A stretch of DNA of 54,100 nt from Anaerolineales bacterium (GTDB taxonomy: Bacteria > Chloroflexota > Anaerolineae > 4572-78 > NAK82): assembly GCA_020343875.1 (NCBI GenBank), contig CP070811.1, forward strand, positions 3,041,214 through 3,095,313, read 5' to 3'. Both the position numbers and the translations under genes were made by a program. The notes under the pieces are model-generated. The model saw nothing but the letters and a program-made list of their open reading frames with translations. It made no database searches and was not told the DNA's origin. Shown here one piece after another: positions 26,897-36,299 of this stretch (the stretch's first letter is position 1; each line of letters begins with the position of its first letter).

Positions 26897-28603
26897 TTAC
26901 GACGCAAACAACGGCACCAACTGGAACTTACCCACATCCACCAGGCCCCGATCAGTTAGTTTAAGCGACGGGATGACCGGCAAGGCCAGGAAGCTGAGGG
27001 CCATGAAGGGATCGTGCAGGGGCGATCCCAGTTGCTTGGCAGCGGCCAGCACTTCGTCCACTTGACGACGCACGGTTTCGATAGGCTGATCGCTCATCAG
27101 GCCGGCGATGGGCAACGGTAATTGGGCCAGCACGGTTCCATCGTAGGCGGCGGCCATACCGCCCCGAGTGGCGGCGATGGCCTGCACGGCGGTGAACATA
27201 CTCTCGTCATCGGCACCAGCCACCACAATGTTGTGATGGTCGTGGGCCACAGTACTGGCAATCGCCCCCTTCTGCAAGCCCAGGCCCTTCACAAAGCCCA
27301 AGCCCACATTACCCGTGGCCAGGTGCCGCTCGATGACGGCCAGCTTCAAGATGTCACGGCTCGGGGCAGCCATCACTTCATCCTCTCGGATGGGCAGCTC
27401 TTCGACAAGGTGTTCGGTGATGACCTGGTCCGGGATAAGGCCAATCAGGCGTACCTGGCGGCCGTTGGGCAGGATGCGCAAACTCAAATTGCTCCAATCT
27501 ACGTTCATCGAGCTGCGCAACACACTATGACGCTGAGGCCGCTCCCAGGGAATGACCTGGCCGTCTTGGGCGACCAGCCGCCCACCCCGATAGGCCATCT
27601 CACAGCGAGGGGCACGCAGGTCAGAAAAGACGACCAAATCTGCACGCCGAGCGGGGGCGATGGCGCCCCGGTCGTGCAAGTGAAAATACTCGCTGGGATT
27701 CAGGGTCGCCATACGAATGGCAGTGACAGGGTCTATCCCTTCGGCAATGGCCAGCCGCACCATATGGTCAATGTGCCCCTCGTCCAGCAAATCGGCTGGC
27801 ATCCGATCATCTGTGCAGAAGCAAAGGCGGCGGCTGGTATGTGGGTTGACGACAGGCAGCAAGTCGCGCAGGTTGCGGGCATTGGTCGCCTCGCGCAAGA
27901 AGAGGAACATACCCAACCCCAGTTTCTCACGAGCTTCTTCTACCGTAGTGCACTCATGATCGGAGCCGATATTGGCAGCGGTGTAGGCCATCAGCGATTT
28001 GTGCTTCAAACCAGGTGCGTGACCATCCTTTACCCGCCCCTGGAAGGCACGTAGCTTGTCCAACACCTCAGGCATGCCATTCACGACTCCGGGAAAGTTC
28101 ATCATCTCGCCCAGGCCCAAGACGTATGGCTCATGCTGGAGGGTTTGCAGATCATACCAGTGGAGCGCGGCACCGGTTGTCTCCATTTCGGTGGAGGGGA
28201 CGCAAGAGGGGGCCATGAAGTAGATACTGAGAGGGTTGTATTTTGCCATCTCAAGCATGTAGCGAATGCCTTCCAAACCCAGCACATTGGCGATCTCGTG
28301 CGGATCAGCGACGACGGTGGTTGTGCCACGTGGCACCACAGCTCGGGCGAATTCACTTGGGGGGACCATCGCGCTCTCAATGTGCACGTGGGCATCAATA
28401 AAGCCGGGGCAAACGTAACGCCCGCCCAGATCCACCACCTCGCGTGCCTGGTAGTCACCCATGCCTACTATGCGTGAGTGTACGATCGCGATATGAGTTT
28501 CTTGGATGTCGCCCGTAAAGACGTTGATCACTTTGGCGTGCTTGAGCAGCAGATCGGCCGGTTCATCACCACGCGCTACTTTGATCAGGTCTCCCAGTTC
28601 CAT
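26897..28603 (-). CDS. ade: Adenine deaminase
   Basis: Encodes 568 residues, close to the family's usual 570-590. It converts adenine to hypoxanthine with a binuclear metal centre. It shows PGFIDAHVHIESAM (metal His pair), ADPHEIANVLG, GHAPG, SDHECT, and the C-terminal domain with VAHDHHNIVVAGADDESM. AAAGGAA lies 6 nt before the ATG. It lies between the 8-oxoguanine-deaminase-type gene and the nucleoside importer and so extends the purine salvage set. Confidence 0.94.
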   Translation of the reverse strand: MELGDLIKVARGDEPADLLLKHAKVINVFTGDIQETHIAIVHSRIVGMGDYQAREVVDLGGRYVCPGFIDAHVHIESAMVPPSEFARAVVPRGTTTVVADPHEIANVLGLEGIRYMLEMAKYNPLSIYFMAPSCVPSTEMETTGAALHWYDLQTLQHEPYVLGLGEMMNFPGVVNGMPEVLDKLRAFQGRVKDGHAPGLKHKSLMAYTAANIGSDHECTTVEEAREKLGLGMFLFLREATNARNLRDLLPVVNPHTSRRLCFCTDDRMPADLLDEGHIDHMVRLAIAEGIDPVTAIRMATLNPSEYFHLHDRGAIAPARRADLVVFSDLRAPRCEMAYRGGRLVAQDGQVIPWERPQRHSVLRSSMNVDWSNLSLRILPNGRQVRLIGLIPDQVITEHLVEELPIREDEVMAAPSRDILKLAVIERHLATGNVGLGFVKGLGLQKGAIASTVAHDHHNIVVAGADDESMFTAVQAIAATRGGMAAAYDGTVLAQLPLPIAGLMSDQPIETVRRQVDEVLAAAKQLGSPLHDPFMALSFLALPVIPSLKLTDRGLVDVGKFQLVPLFAS

Positions 28604-28667
28604 GATGCATTCCTTTCACCACTTTTCAGTGACGATCACTCATCCGCTTCCAGGTCAACCCTACTCA

Positions 28668-30077
28668 CTACTTGACCCCTGCCCTTTCTAGCATGCCATA
28701 GCTGATTTGATTGTGTCGCTCGATCAGGGGGTCTAACTCCACCGTGCGCAGTTGACCGTCTTCCACGACAACTTGGCCATTGATAACCGACAGCCACGCG
28801 CGGGACGGTGTGCAAGTGACGAGGGCTGCAACCCGGTCACTCAACCCTCCAGCGTGAGCCAAATCGTCTACGCGAAAGGCAACCAGGTCAGCAGCCTTGC
28901 CCGGCTCCAGACTCCCGATATCGTCACGGCGCAGCACCTGGGCCCCACCTCGGGTCGCCAACTCCAACGCCTCACGGGCTGAGAGCCGGTCGGCCCGCGA
29001 CTCAAAGCCGGGCCAGCCTACCCGCTGCAGCAGCATGGCTTGGCGCGCCTCACCTAGCATGTGATTCCCATCGTTGCTGGCAGAGCCATCCAGCCCCAGG
29101 CCCACGTTGACCTTATTATCCAACATTTCACGAATAGGCGCAATTCCAGAAGCCAGAATCATGTTGCTGGAAGGGCAGTGGCAAACGCCGGAGTGGGTCT
29201 GAGCCAACCACTTGACCTCCGCTTGGTTGGGGTGGACCATGTGGGCAAACCACACGTCCTCGCCCTGCCAATCAACTGTTGCGGCATATTCCACGGGCCG
29301 CATACCGAACACGTCCAGGCAAAAGCGATCCTCATCTTTGGTTTCAGACAGGTGGGTGTGCAAGTTAACCATTGGGTACTGGCGGGCCAGCGCGGCGCTC
29401 TCGCGCATCAGGTCAGTGGTGACACTAAAGGGAGAACACGGGGCCAGCCCAACCCGCAGCATCGAATAGGGCTCTGGATCGTGAAATTGCTGGATGACGC
29501 GCTGGCTATCCTTGAGGATGTGTGCCTCGCTGTCGCAGACTCGGTCAGGGGGCAGACCTCCTTGGCTTTCGCCCAGGCTCATGCTGCCCCGAGTGGGGTG
29601 GAAGCGAACCCCCACCTCTCGAGCAGCCCGAATTTCGTCGTCCAGCGTAGCGCCGTTGGGAAAGAGATACAGGTGGTCGGCAACGGTGGTGGCGCCGCTC
29701 AGCACCATTTCGCTCAGCCCAACTTTGGCACTCACATACACTGCCTCGCCATCCATCTCGGCCCAGACAGGGTAGAGCGTCTTAAGCCAGTCGAAAAGGA
29801 CCATGCCCCTGCCGGTGCCCACAGTTCGGGTAAGGGTCTGATAGAGGTGATGATGGCAATTGATCAAGCCAGGCAAGACAACCGTCCCCCTCGCGTTGAT
29901 GGTGCGGTCGGGCGGCGAAGCCTTTGCCTGGCTGTCCAGATAGGCCTTGACCTCAGAAGTGGTGCCGACCTCCTGAATAATGTTATCTTGCACCAGAAGG
30001 GCGCCATCCATGATTTCACGGCGGTCGGCATCCATGGTAACCAGGACATCAGCATTCTTAAGAAATAGAGTGCTCAT
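28668..30077 (-). CDS. 8-oxoguanine deaminase-type amidohydrolase
   Basis: Encodes 469 residues of the TRZ/ATZ amidohydrolase group. The metal-site motifs are NCHHHLYQTLTR, HTHLSE, the VWFAHMVHP histidine and the GLDGSASND aspartate. The LFDWLKTLYPVW segment after the HxH motif is characteristic of 8-oxoguanine deaminases, which convert 8-oxoguanine to uric acid; guanine or other purine/pyrimidine substrates are alternatives. The ATG at 30077 has GAGGAG 8 nt upstream, better than a 23-codon longer frame. It is followed by ade after 64 bp. Confidence 0.82.
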   Translation of the reverse strand: MSTLFLKNADVLVTMDADRREIMDGALLVQDNIIQEVGTTSEVKAYLDSQAKASPPDRTINARGTVVLPGLINCHHHLYQTLTRTVGTGRGMVLFDWLKTLYPVWAEMDGEAVYVSAKVGLSEMVLSGATTVADHLYLFPNGATLDDEIRAAREVGVRFHPTRGSMSLGESQGGLPPDRVCDSEAHILKDSQRVIQQFHDPEPYSMLRVGLAPCSPFSVTTDLMRESAALARQYPMVNLHTHLSETKDEDRFCLDVFGMRPVEYAATVDWQGEDVWFAHMVHPNQAEVKWLAQTHSGVCHCPSSNMILASGIAPIREMLDNKVNVGLGLDGSASNDGNHMLGEARQAMLLQRVGWPGFESRADRLSAREALELATRGGAQVLRRDDIGSLEPGKAADLVAFRVDDLAHAGGLSDRVAALVTCTPSRAWLSVINGQVVVEDGQLRTVELDPLIERHNQISYGMLERAGVK

Positions 30078-30214
30078 TGCGTGGACTCCTCGCTGAGTTC
30101 TCCCATCCAGTTTCAATCCCAAAAGCGATGCGCTATGAGGCGGCAATAGCCTCGATCCTGTCCGGGGCTGGCCAATGATGCTAGCGTGGCAACCCCTGGC
30201 TGCTTCACCCCTCC

Positions 30215-31141
30215 CTAAATCACCGCTTGCGGATGATCATCGCGGACGAGATCTAAATCTGCCGCACTGGCATTCGATTCCACTTGCTCAACTGTTTTGC
30301 AGCCGGGGATAACGCAGGTAACCGCGGGGTGTTGCAGACACCAGGCGAGGGCCCAGGCTGCCATGGCAACCCCTTCGGGTACCTCTGTTTGACGGATTTC
30401 CTGCACCAATTCGAGTCTCCGCTGAACCTCTACCTTGTCATGGAGAGAGCGTATGTCGTCCCTATTGGTGAACTCTAGACCAGGCTTATACTTACCGCTC
30501 AAGAAACCGCTGGCCAGCGGCACCCGAGCCAGAACGCCCAAGTCCTGCTTGCGACACATAGGCAGTACGTTCTGCTCAGGTATCCTATCCAAACGATTGT
30601 AGACCACTTGAATGGAGCTGGCACCCACCTGGGTAGCCTGCCGGGTCTGATGAAGGTTTTCGCCCTTGCTACTGACGGAAATACCCAGATACCGGATCTT
30701 GCCCGCCTCGACTTGCTGGTTGAGCATCTCCCAAAGCTCTGAGCGGTCAAAGGCCGCGTCGCTTCCCGAGTGAAATTGGTACAAATCTATGTAGTCGGTG
30801 CGAAGCGCCTTAAGCGATGCCTCAAGTTGCTGGGCGACTTCTTGGGGAGACCAGTGATCGGTCCGCTCGAAGTTGCTGTGGAACTTGTGACCAAACTTGG
30901 TTGCGATAATCCAACTCTCGCGCTCCTTTTCGACAGCCCGACCTATCAGCGACTCAGATAGGTGATCCCCGTAGCACTCTGCAGTATCAATCAGGTTGAT
31001 GCCCAGCTCGCTGGCACGTCCCAGCAATCTGTCAACTTCCTGCTGGGTGAAGCGTTTGCCCCATTCGCCACCGAACTGCCAGGCACCGAAGCCAACCACA
31101 GATACGCTAAGACCCGTTTTACCGAGGCGACGATACTTCAC
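30215..31141 (-). CDS. Aldo/keto reductase
   Basis: Encodes 308 residues with the AKR barrel. The catalytic tetrad is visible: Asp in LIDTAECYGDHLSE, Tyr four residues on, Lys in IIATKFGHKF and His in LYQFHSGSD. The NADP-binding C-terminal segment is VIPGCKTVEQVESNASAADL. The substrate is not predictable. The GTG start at 31141 has GGGAGG 6 nt upstream. It is separated from the purine operon by about 140 bp. Confidence 0.92.
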   Translation of the reverse strand: MKYRRLGKTGLSVSVVGFGAWQFGGEWGKRFTQQEVDRLLGRASELGINLIDTAECYGDHLSESLIGRAVEKERESWIIATKFGHKFHSNFERTDHWSPQEVAQQLEASLKALRTDYIDLYQFHSGSDAAFDRSELWEMLNQQVEAGKIRYLGISVSSKGENLHQTRQATQVGASSIQVVYNRLDRIPEQNVLPMCRKQDLGVLARVPLASGFLSGKYKPGLEFTNRDDIRSLHDKVEVQRRLELVQEIRQTEVPEGVAMAAWALAWCLQHPAVTCVIPGCKTVEQVESNASAADLDLVRDDHPQAVI

Positions 31142-31366
31142 AAATCACCTCCCAGGTGCTTGTCCAGAAATAACCTTGATCCCCAACCCAACACACATAG
31201 CAGCCCCACAGCCAATCAGCTCTATCCCCGGCTTACGCTTTCGATCAGCCGTCTTTCAAAAGAACCTATCCGAAATGCCAAAATAACCGTACCAGGTTGG
31301 TATCCAGTGCAGGCCGGATTCCTTGAGTTGTCGAGCCGATGGTAGAGAATGCATAAACTGCGGAAG

Positions 31367-31951
31367 TCATCGCTTCCGCCGCCACAGCGCCAGCGGCAGC
31401 AGGGTCATGGCCGTCAGCGGCCATACCCAGGCCAGGTCACCCGGGCCACCAGGACCAGTACGGGCCTCAGTACGTCGTACGCGTATCAGGCGGTACTTGG
31501 AAGTCGTCGCGTCCAACTCTTCATTGGTCATGGTGGCGGGGTCAATCCCTGCTGCGCGGGCGGCAAAGCCGCTGTCGATCAACACTTGCCTCAGAAGTGG
31601 GAGCCGTTCCACAGCATCCCCGACCTCTTCGGCCACCCCGGCCCACCATCCATGTGGCAACCATATCTCGATCTCAGGGTTGAGCATAATATTGCGGTAC
31701 CAATCCGAGATACTGCCCAACGCGGCCGTACAATACACTTCGCCATCAGCAATAGTGTAGTTAACGGGCGTATGTCGCCTGATGCCTGTCTTGCGCCCGA
31801 TATGGGTGATGACCATAATGCGTCCGCCCACCTCCGGCCAGGCATTGATCCACGAGCCAAGGCCTAACCGCCACAGCAACATCATGAATCGATTGAAGTA
31901 CTTAAAACCCTGCCGCAGGCTTTCCTCAATGCGTAGGCCAGTATCGGTCAT
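31367..31951 (-). CDS. Nitroreductase/deazaflavin-dependent family protein with C-terminal membrane segment
   Basis: Encodes 194 residues. The split-barrel core (RIMVITHIGRKTGIRRHTPVNY, then CTAALGSISDWYRNIMLNPEIEIWL) matches the F420-dependent Ddn/nitroreductase (DUF385) family, which uses F420 or flavin. A C-terminal hydrophobic segment (LAWVWPLTAMTLLPLALW) ending RRKR suggests membrane attachment. The ATG at 31951 has AAAGGA 9 nt upstream. Cofactor choice cannot be set from this sequence. Confidence 0.78.
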   Translation of the reverse strand: MTDTGLRIEESLRQGFKYFNRFMMLLWRLGLGSWINAWPEVGGRIMVITHIGRKTGIRRHTPVNYTIADGEVYCTAALGSISDWYRNIMLNPEIEIWLPHGWWAGVAEEVGDAVERLPLLRQVLIDSGFAARAAGIDPATMTNEELDATTSKYRLIRVRRTEARTGPGGPGDLAWVWPLTAMTLLPLALWRRKR

Positions 31952-32095
31952 GAGAAACCGTCCTTTGTGAAGATGACACCCGAACGTGTGAGGCCGCAGG
32001 TAGCAGCTGACACTCATCAGGTCGGTCACTGTGTGACGGTGAGGTGATGTCACCAAGAGCGCCAGTCATCAACCTGCGTGGCAGACTTCAGCCTC

Positions 32096-32944
32096 CTACT
32101 TGAACGCTACTACGCCAAACGCGTGCGGATGGCGGGTAACTCGTGAGAAGCCCGATTCCTGTAACCGGCGGACCACGCCGCGCGTGATATTACGCCCAGA
32201 CTTGCTCTCAGGGTCTCCAACGTAGTGGAACAGCTTGCCGCCACGCCGCAACACGCGGTACAATTCAACATAGAATTCCCCAGCATAGAGATCCCCGGCC
32301 AACGCGAATGCGGGTGGGTCGTGGATGATCCGCGCGAAAGCCCCGTCACCGAATTCCCTAACGACTTCGTAGCTGCTGCCAACCCGCTGGGTGATTTTGG
32401 GGTTGTCAAAAAGAGCCTCTGACCAGGGATTGAGTTGCGCGATTTCTAATGCCACTGGGTCCAGCTCGACCGTGACAACGTGATCCGCCGTTTTGGCTGC
32501 CTCAATCGCGGTGTATCCCAGCCCGGTGGCTGTGTCCAGGACGGCGCCTACCACCGGTTTGACGGCCTTCATCTTCTGCAAAGTATCGTGATACGGGTCC
32601 GTTCCCTTGATGCGATGCATAGGTATGCCAGAAATCAGCATAGTGGGAGCCTGGTGAGTGGGCATCAGGCTATAGACTCGATTCGTGAATTCAGAAAAGG
32701 CCGCGATTTTGCGTGGTTCCCCGTCTTCAATCAGGAAACAGCTGCTCTTAGAAGCGTTGATCTCCTGAATGGCATGCCAGCTCAGCATCTCTCCGGTAGG
32801 GAAACGCACTCCGGTTACTTCAATGGCGGCCTCAACGGTAGTGCGACCCAGATCCGGTGAGATGCTAACATGTCCCTCACCAGCCTCTCGTAGTTTGGGG
32901 AGGCGTTCTGTCTGGATATGCGAGATGACCAAACCGGGTATCAT
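32096..32944 (-). CDS. Class I SAM-dependent methyltransferase (COG2521-like)
   Basis: Encodes 282 residues. A nonstandard N-terminal domain (about 1-125) precedes a Rossmann methyltransferase core with motif I VLDTATGLGYTAIEAA, the acidic loop TVELDPVALEIA and a DPPAF motif IV (IIHDPPAFALAGDLY). The pattern resembles the archaeal-type COG2521 group, whose substrate is not known to me. The ATG at 32944 overlaps the upstream hydrolase stop as ATGA, which decides the start against a longer frame. Coupling to the hydrolase suggests coordinated expression. Confidence 0.75.
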   Translation of the reverse strand: MIPGLVISHIQTERLPKLREAGEGHVSISPDLGRTTVEAAIEVTGVRFPTGEMLSWHAIQEINASKSSCFLIEDGEPRKIAAFSEFTNRVYSLMPTHQAPTMLISGIPMHRIKGTDPYHDTLQKMKAVKPVVGAVLDTATGLGYTAIEAAKTADHVVTVELDPVALEIAQLNPWSEALFDNPKITQRVGSSYEVVREFGDGAFARIIHDPPAFALAGDLYAGEFYVELYRVLRRGGKLFHYVGDPESKSGRNITRGVVRRLQESGFSRVTRHPHAFGVVAFK

Positions 32945-33780
32945 CCAAGTTGCACCTTGCTCTCCAACCACGTCAGCAAATAGGCGAATACTTGCTCCTT
33001 CTCGGGCTCGTTGTGGATTTCGTGGTACAGGCCATCCCAGACTCTTAAAGTGCACTGACTGCCCGCCTGGGCGGCAAACTCACGGCTGGCCCCCACTGAC
33101 GCCAGGCGGTCAGCGGCTCCATGCATTAGCAGTAAGGGGAGCGCGAGCTCAGCCGCACGCGCCAAGGTCCATAGACCACTTTGCAGCAAGTCTATCCCCA
33201 AGCGAACAGTGAGGCGATCATGCACCAACGGATCGCTGTTGTAGGCTTGCACGACTTCAGGATCACGCGACAGCCCGTCGCGATCTATCTCGTTGGACAT
33301 GGCCAAGGTTGGCCACAAGCTATACATCATTCTGCCAAATGTCACCTTCCAGGCAGGCGGCTCGAAGGCCGTCCGGAAGACAGGCCCCGAGGCAATCACC
33401 CCAGTTAATTCAGGGCGGCGGCGCAACGCATACTCAAGCACCAGGTTTCCACCCAAGCTATGGCCGTACAAGAAACGGGGGCGACCAGGGTAGCGTTTGC
33501 CAGCCTCGTCCAAAAGGAGCGCGATGTCCTGCACGAGGGCTCCCAAGCCAGGCGTATAGCCACGCCGGCCCCCGGAATGACCGTGCCCACGCAGATCAAA
33601 GGTTAGCAAGGCATAGTCAGCCCGATTGAGAAAGCTAGCCAGGTGCACATAGCGCCCGCTATGTTCCCCCAACCCGTGGACCAGACAAACTACCCCTTTG
33701 GGTTCGGATCCTGGTTGCCAACCCTGGCCATAGAGCTCCCTTAGCTCTTCTGTTTTCCATCCGAACTCAATGTGCTGCAT
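32941..33780 (-). CDS. Alpha/beta hydrolase, lysophospholipase/monoacylglycerol lipase type
   Basis: Encodes 279 residues. The oxyanion segment LVHGLGEHSGRY and the FDLRGHGHSGGRRG stretch are typical of monoglyceride lipases; the nucleophile elbow is YGHSLGGNLVLEYAL, the acid lies in LMHGAADRL and the His in DGLYHEIHNEP. No signal peptide is seen, so it is probably cytoplasmic or membrane-peripheral. The ATG at 33780 has GAGGG 5 nt upstream. It overlaps the methyltransferase start by 4 nt. Confidence 0.9.
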   Translation of the reverse strand: MQHIEFGWKTEELRELYGQGWQPGSEPKGVVCLVHGLGEHSGRYVHLASFLNRADYALLTFDLRGHGHSGGRRGYTPGLGALVQDIALLLDEAGKRYPGRPRFLYGHSLGGNLVLEYALRRRPELTGVIASGPVFRTAFEPPAWKVTFGRMMYSLWPTLAMSNEIDRDGLSRDPEVVQAYNSDPLVHDRLTVRLGIDLLQSGLWTLARAAELALPLLLMHGAADRLASVGASREFAAQAGSQCTLRVWDGLYHEIHNEPEKEQVFAYLLTWLESKVQLG

Positions 33781-34236
33781 GGCAACCCTCTGCCTGCCAA
33801 CTCGTATATATCTGGAGAGACGCACACCTTCAGCCCGGAATCCTGGGCCGCTAGCTTGATCGACACGCCAACAGGAAGCGCAAGTTGCTCATCTAAGGAA
33901 GGAGATCACCGCAAATCACGCGGATAGCCTCCTTGTCCAACCAGAACGGGCTGCAAACTAGGCCTTCTCAGTGGCGATTGTCTCAGCAAAACTGTACGGG
34001 GAGGAAACACTTGAAACTGTAGAACAAATCAGGTAAAATGGCTTGAAGGCCTACAAGCGTGTTAAGCTCATTATAAGGGATAACACCGCCACCCGTCAAA
34101 CAATATGCTATCCCTGTGGTGCGTCCCGCAAAATGGGTAAGCACAGGGGCGTATGCCCCAGGTTTGTCCCGATTTCCCAAAAACCTGGGGCGCACCCGTA
34201 TCCCTGTAGGCACTAGCCTGTCACGGAGCATAACGT
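33781..34236. other. Intergenic region of 456 bp between divergent genes
   Basis: This stretch separates the minus-strand hydrolase from the plus-strand AI-2E gene and must hold both promoters. It contains the dispersed repeat copy B (34118-34198) with its flanking 9-bp duplication. I see no gene, tRNA or recognisable riboswitch in the rest. Confidence 0.6.
34118..34198. mobile_element. MITE-like element, repeat copy B, with 9-bp flanking duplication
   Basis: Ends GGTGCGTCC (34118-34126) and GGGCGCACC (34188-34196) are near-perfect inverted repeats. The direct repeat TATCCCTGT flanks the element exactly (34109-34117 and 34199-34207), as a target-site duplication would. It has no coding capacity. 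The interior CAGGTTTGTCCCGATTTCCC is shared with copies A and C. Confidence 0.7.
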
Positions 34237-35493
34237 ATGGAAAGACAAGCCGAGAAGCTGTTGGACCAACTGCGCGCCCTGCGGCGAAGACGCCACGTAG
34301 AGCCTGAGGTGACTGTCCCTGAGGATAATCACAGACCACGCTGGGACTCAACTACCAAGGTGGTAGTGGGCGTCATTCTCTTGATCTTGTTTGCCGTAGC
34401 CGTCTACGTCTTTCGGGTCATTTTCGTACCGCTCATCATCGGCCTGATTATGGCCTATATCTTGCAGCCAGTGGTACGCTTCATCCGGCGGGCTACCCGC
34501 CTTCCACGCGGGGCCGCCACCGCACTCCTGTACCTGACCTTGCTGGCCTTGGTCATCCCAATTGGAGCCTTCCTGATTCCGGCCATGATTGATCAGATCG
34601 TGTATGTGCAAGGCCAGATGATCAGCTTCGCCCGATACCTGAACACCATCGGCGCGGATACCACCACCGAGGTGTTGGGCTTTAGTTTCGGGGTCCAGGA
34701 GTTGGTGCGCCAGGTAACCTCAGGGCTGACCGATTTCATCACCTCGGTAGCCAGCGATTCGATTAGCTTCGTGCTAGACGCGGCCAGGATCCTGTTGTTG
34801 GTCGTCTTCACCTTTGTGATCGGTTTCTACCTGACACGTGATGCCGAAAGCGTCATGACTTCGATCCGGGGGTTGATCCCGCCTTCCTACCGATCGGATA
34901 CCGAAGTGCTGTTGAGTGAGTTTGATAGCATCTGGTCCGCTTTCTTCCGCGGTCAGGTGCTGCTATCTCTAATTGTAACTGGAATTCTGACCACGCTCAG
35001 TGCCCTGCTTGGCTTGCCGCAGCCGCTCCTCCTGGGCGTCTGGGGCGGACTGCTGGAGTTCCTACCCAGCATCGGGAATACCATTTGGGGCCTCACCGTC
35101 CTTATCGTAGCTCTGGTAAGTGGCTCAACCTATCTGCCCCTGCCCAATGCAATTTTCGCTTTGGTCGTGTTTGGGGCATACGTGGCCTTTGCTCAGCTAG
35201 ACATCAACTTCCTGATCCCCACTATTATTGGGCGTCAAATGCGTTTGCATCCGGTGGTGGTCATCCTGGGGGTTATCGTCGGCGCCACCGTGGGCGGGCC
35301 ACTGGGCGTGGCCTTGGCAGCCCCGACCATTGCTTCGTTGCGCGTTATAGGCCGGTACCTGTACGCCAACCTTTACGACCTGGATCCCTTCCCTATGGTT
35401 GGCGCCCCATCCCTGCCCAGGCAGGAACGTGTGGCAGAGTTAGATCGTACGTCGAGCGTAATCCCCCCAGATTCCTCACCTGAGTCCAATTGA
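34237..35493 (+). CDS. AI-2E family transporter (PerM/YdiK-like)
   Basis: Encodes 418 residues. A charged N-terminal tail of about 40 residues is followed by about eight helices in the AI-2E exporter pattern, including VIFVPLIIGLIMAYILQPVV, the VVFTFVIGFYLTRD segment, the conserved GVWGGLLEFLPSIGNTIWG and the C-terminal GATVGGPLGVALAAPTIASL. The family includes autoinducer-2 exporters and Na+/H+ antiporter-like proteins, so the cargo is open. The ATG has GGAG 8 nt upstream. The LuxR regulator follows after 15 bp. Confidence 0.88.
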   Translation: MERQAEKLLDQLRALRRRRHVEPEVTVPEDNHRPRWDSTTKVVVGVILLILFAVAVYVFRVIFVPLIIGLIMAYILQPVVRFIRRATRLPRGAATALLYLTLLALVIPIGAFLIPAMIDQIVYVQGQMISFARYLNTIGADTTTEVLGFSFGVQELVRQVTSGLTDFITSVASDSISFVLDAARILLLVVFTFVIGFYLTRDAESVMTSIRGLIPPSYRSDTEVLLSEFDSIWSAFFRGQVLLSLIVTGILTTLSALLGLPQPLLLGVWGGLLEFLPSIGNTIWGLTVLIVALVSGSTYLPLPNAIFALVVFGAYVAFAQLDINFLIPTIIGRQMRLHPVVVILGVIVGATVGGPLGVALAAPTIASLRVIGRYLYANLYDLDPFPMVGAPSLPRQERVAELDRTSSVIPPDSSPESN

Positions 35494-35508
35494 GATAAGC
35501 GGTGTAAT

Positions 35509-36159
35509 GTGAATGACCTGCGCGTGCTTATCGTGGCCGCAGATCCGCTAGCCCGAGCTGGACTGGCAGCCTTGCTGACCGATCAGGCCGGCTGCATCAT
35601 CGTCGGGCAGGTGGCCGAGGAGGCTGATCTGCTGTACGCCCTGGACGTCCACCGCCCTGATGTGATTATCTGGGACCTGGGCTGGGAAGGCACGCTGGCC
35701 TCTTCGCCTTCGCACCCCACAGGCCTGGAAGGCCTGGCTGAGCTGGCGGACGCCGGCCCTCCGGTGGTGGCTCTGCTTCCCGACGAAAACCAGGCCGTCG
35801 AAGCTCAGATGGCTGGGGCCCGCGGCCTCCTTCCCCGCAATACCAACGCCAATCGCCTGGTGGCAGCTCTTACGGCCGTCGCCCAAGGGCTGGTGGTGCT
35901 TGACCCGTCGCTGGCTGGGTCCATCCCTGGGGCCAGAGCCCTGATCGCCTCGCCGCTGAACGAAGAGCTCACCCCACGTGAGTTGGAAGTGCTTGGGCTG
36001 GTAGCTGAAGGACTCCCCAATAAAGCCATTGCTCGCCGCCTGGACATCAGCGAACACACCGTCAAATTTCACGTCAACGCGGTCATGGGCAAGCTGGGTG
36101 CTCAGAGCCGCACCGAGGCTGTGGTCCGAGCCACCCGCATAGGGTTGATCCTCCTCTGA
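35509..36159 (+). CDS. LuxR/NarL-type response regulator
   Basis: Encodes 216 residues. The receiver domain (1-120) has the phospho-acceptor Asp in PDVIIWDLGWEG and a VVALLPDEN segment; the expected Lys near the end of the domain is not obvious, so phosphorylation may be atypical. The DNA-binding domain is a clear LuxR HTH: LTPRELEVLGLVAEGLPNKAIARRL followed by ISEHTVKFHVNAVMGKLGA. No histidine kinase is nearby. The GTG start has a weak binding site, and the short gap to the AI-2E gene suggests cotranscription. Confidence 0.87.
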   Translation: MNDLRVLIVAADPLARAGLAALLTDQAGCIIVGQVAEEADLLYALDVHRPDVIIWDLGWEGTLASSPSHPTGLEGLAELADAGPPVVALLPDENQAVEAQMAGARGLLPRNTNANRLVAALTAVAQGLVVLDPSLAGSIPGARALIASPLNEELTPRELEVLGLVAEGLPNKAIARRLDISEHTVKFHVNAVMGKLGAQSRTEAVVRATRIGLILL

Positions 36160-36299
36160 CCTACCCATTCTTCCAGGCCCCCTCCTCACCAAATGGGTGA
36201 TGCCAAATACCCCTTGTATATGGTAAACTGAACTTAAGCCAAGTCAGTCTACTACTTCGGTGACCCGACTGTCACACGAACGTCTACGGAGGTTATACT

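Noticed and set aside
29061..30068. Long plus-strand open frame opposite the 8-oxoguanine-deaminase-type gene (and similar ones at 27122-28054 and 2215-2904)
   Set aside because: They lie antisense to strongly recognised genes, show no family motifs and have odd composition. They are explained by GC-rich coding on the other strand.
31269..31284. AAGAACCTATCCGAAA, similar to the end of the 79-bp palindrome at 37824
   Set aside because: Two mismatches and no inverted partner nearby.
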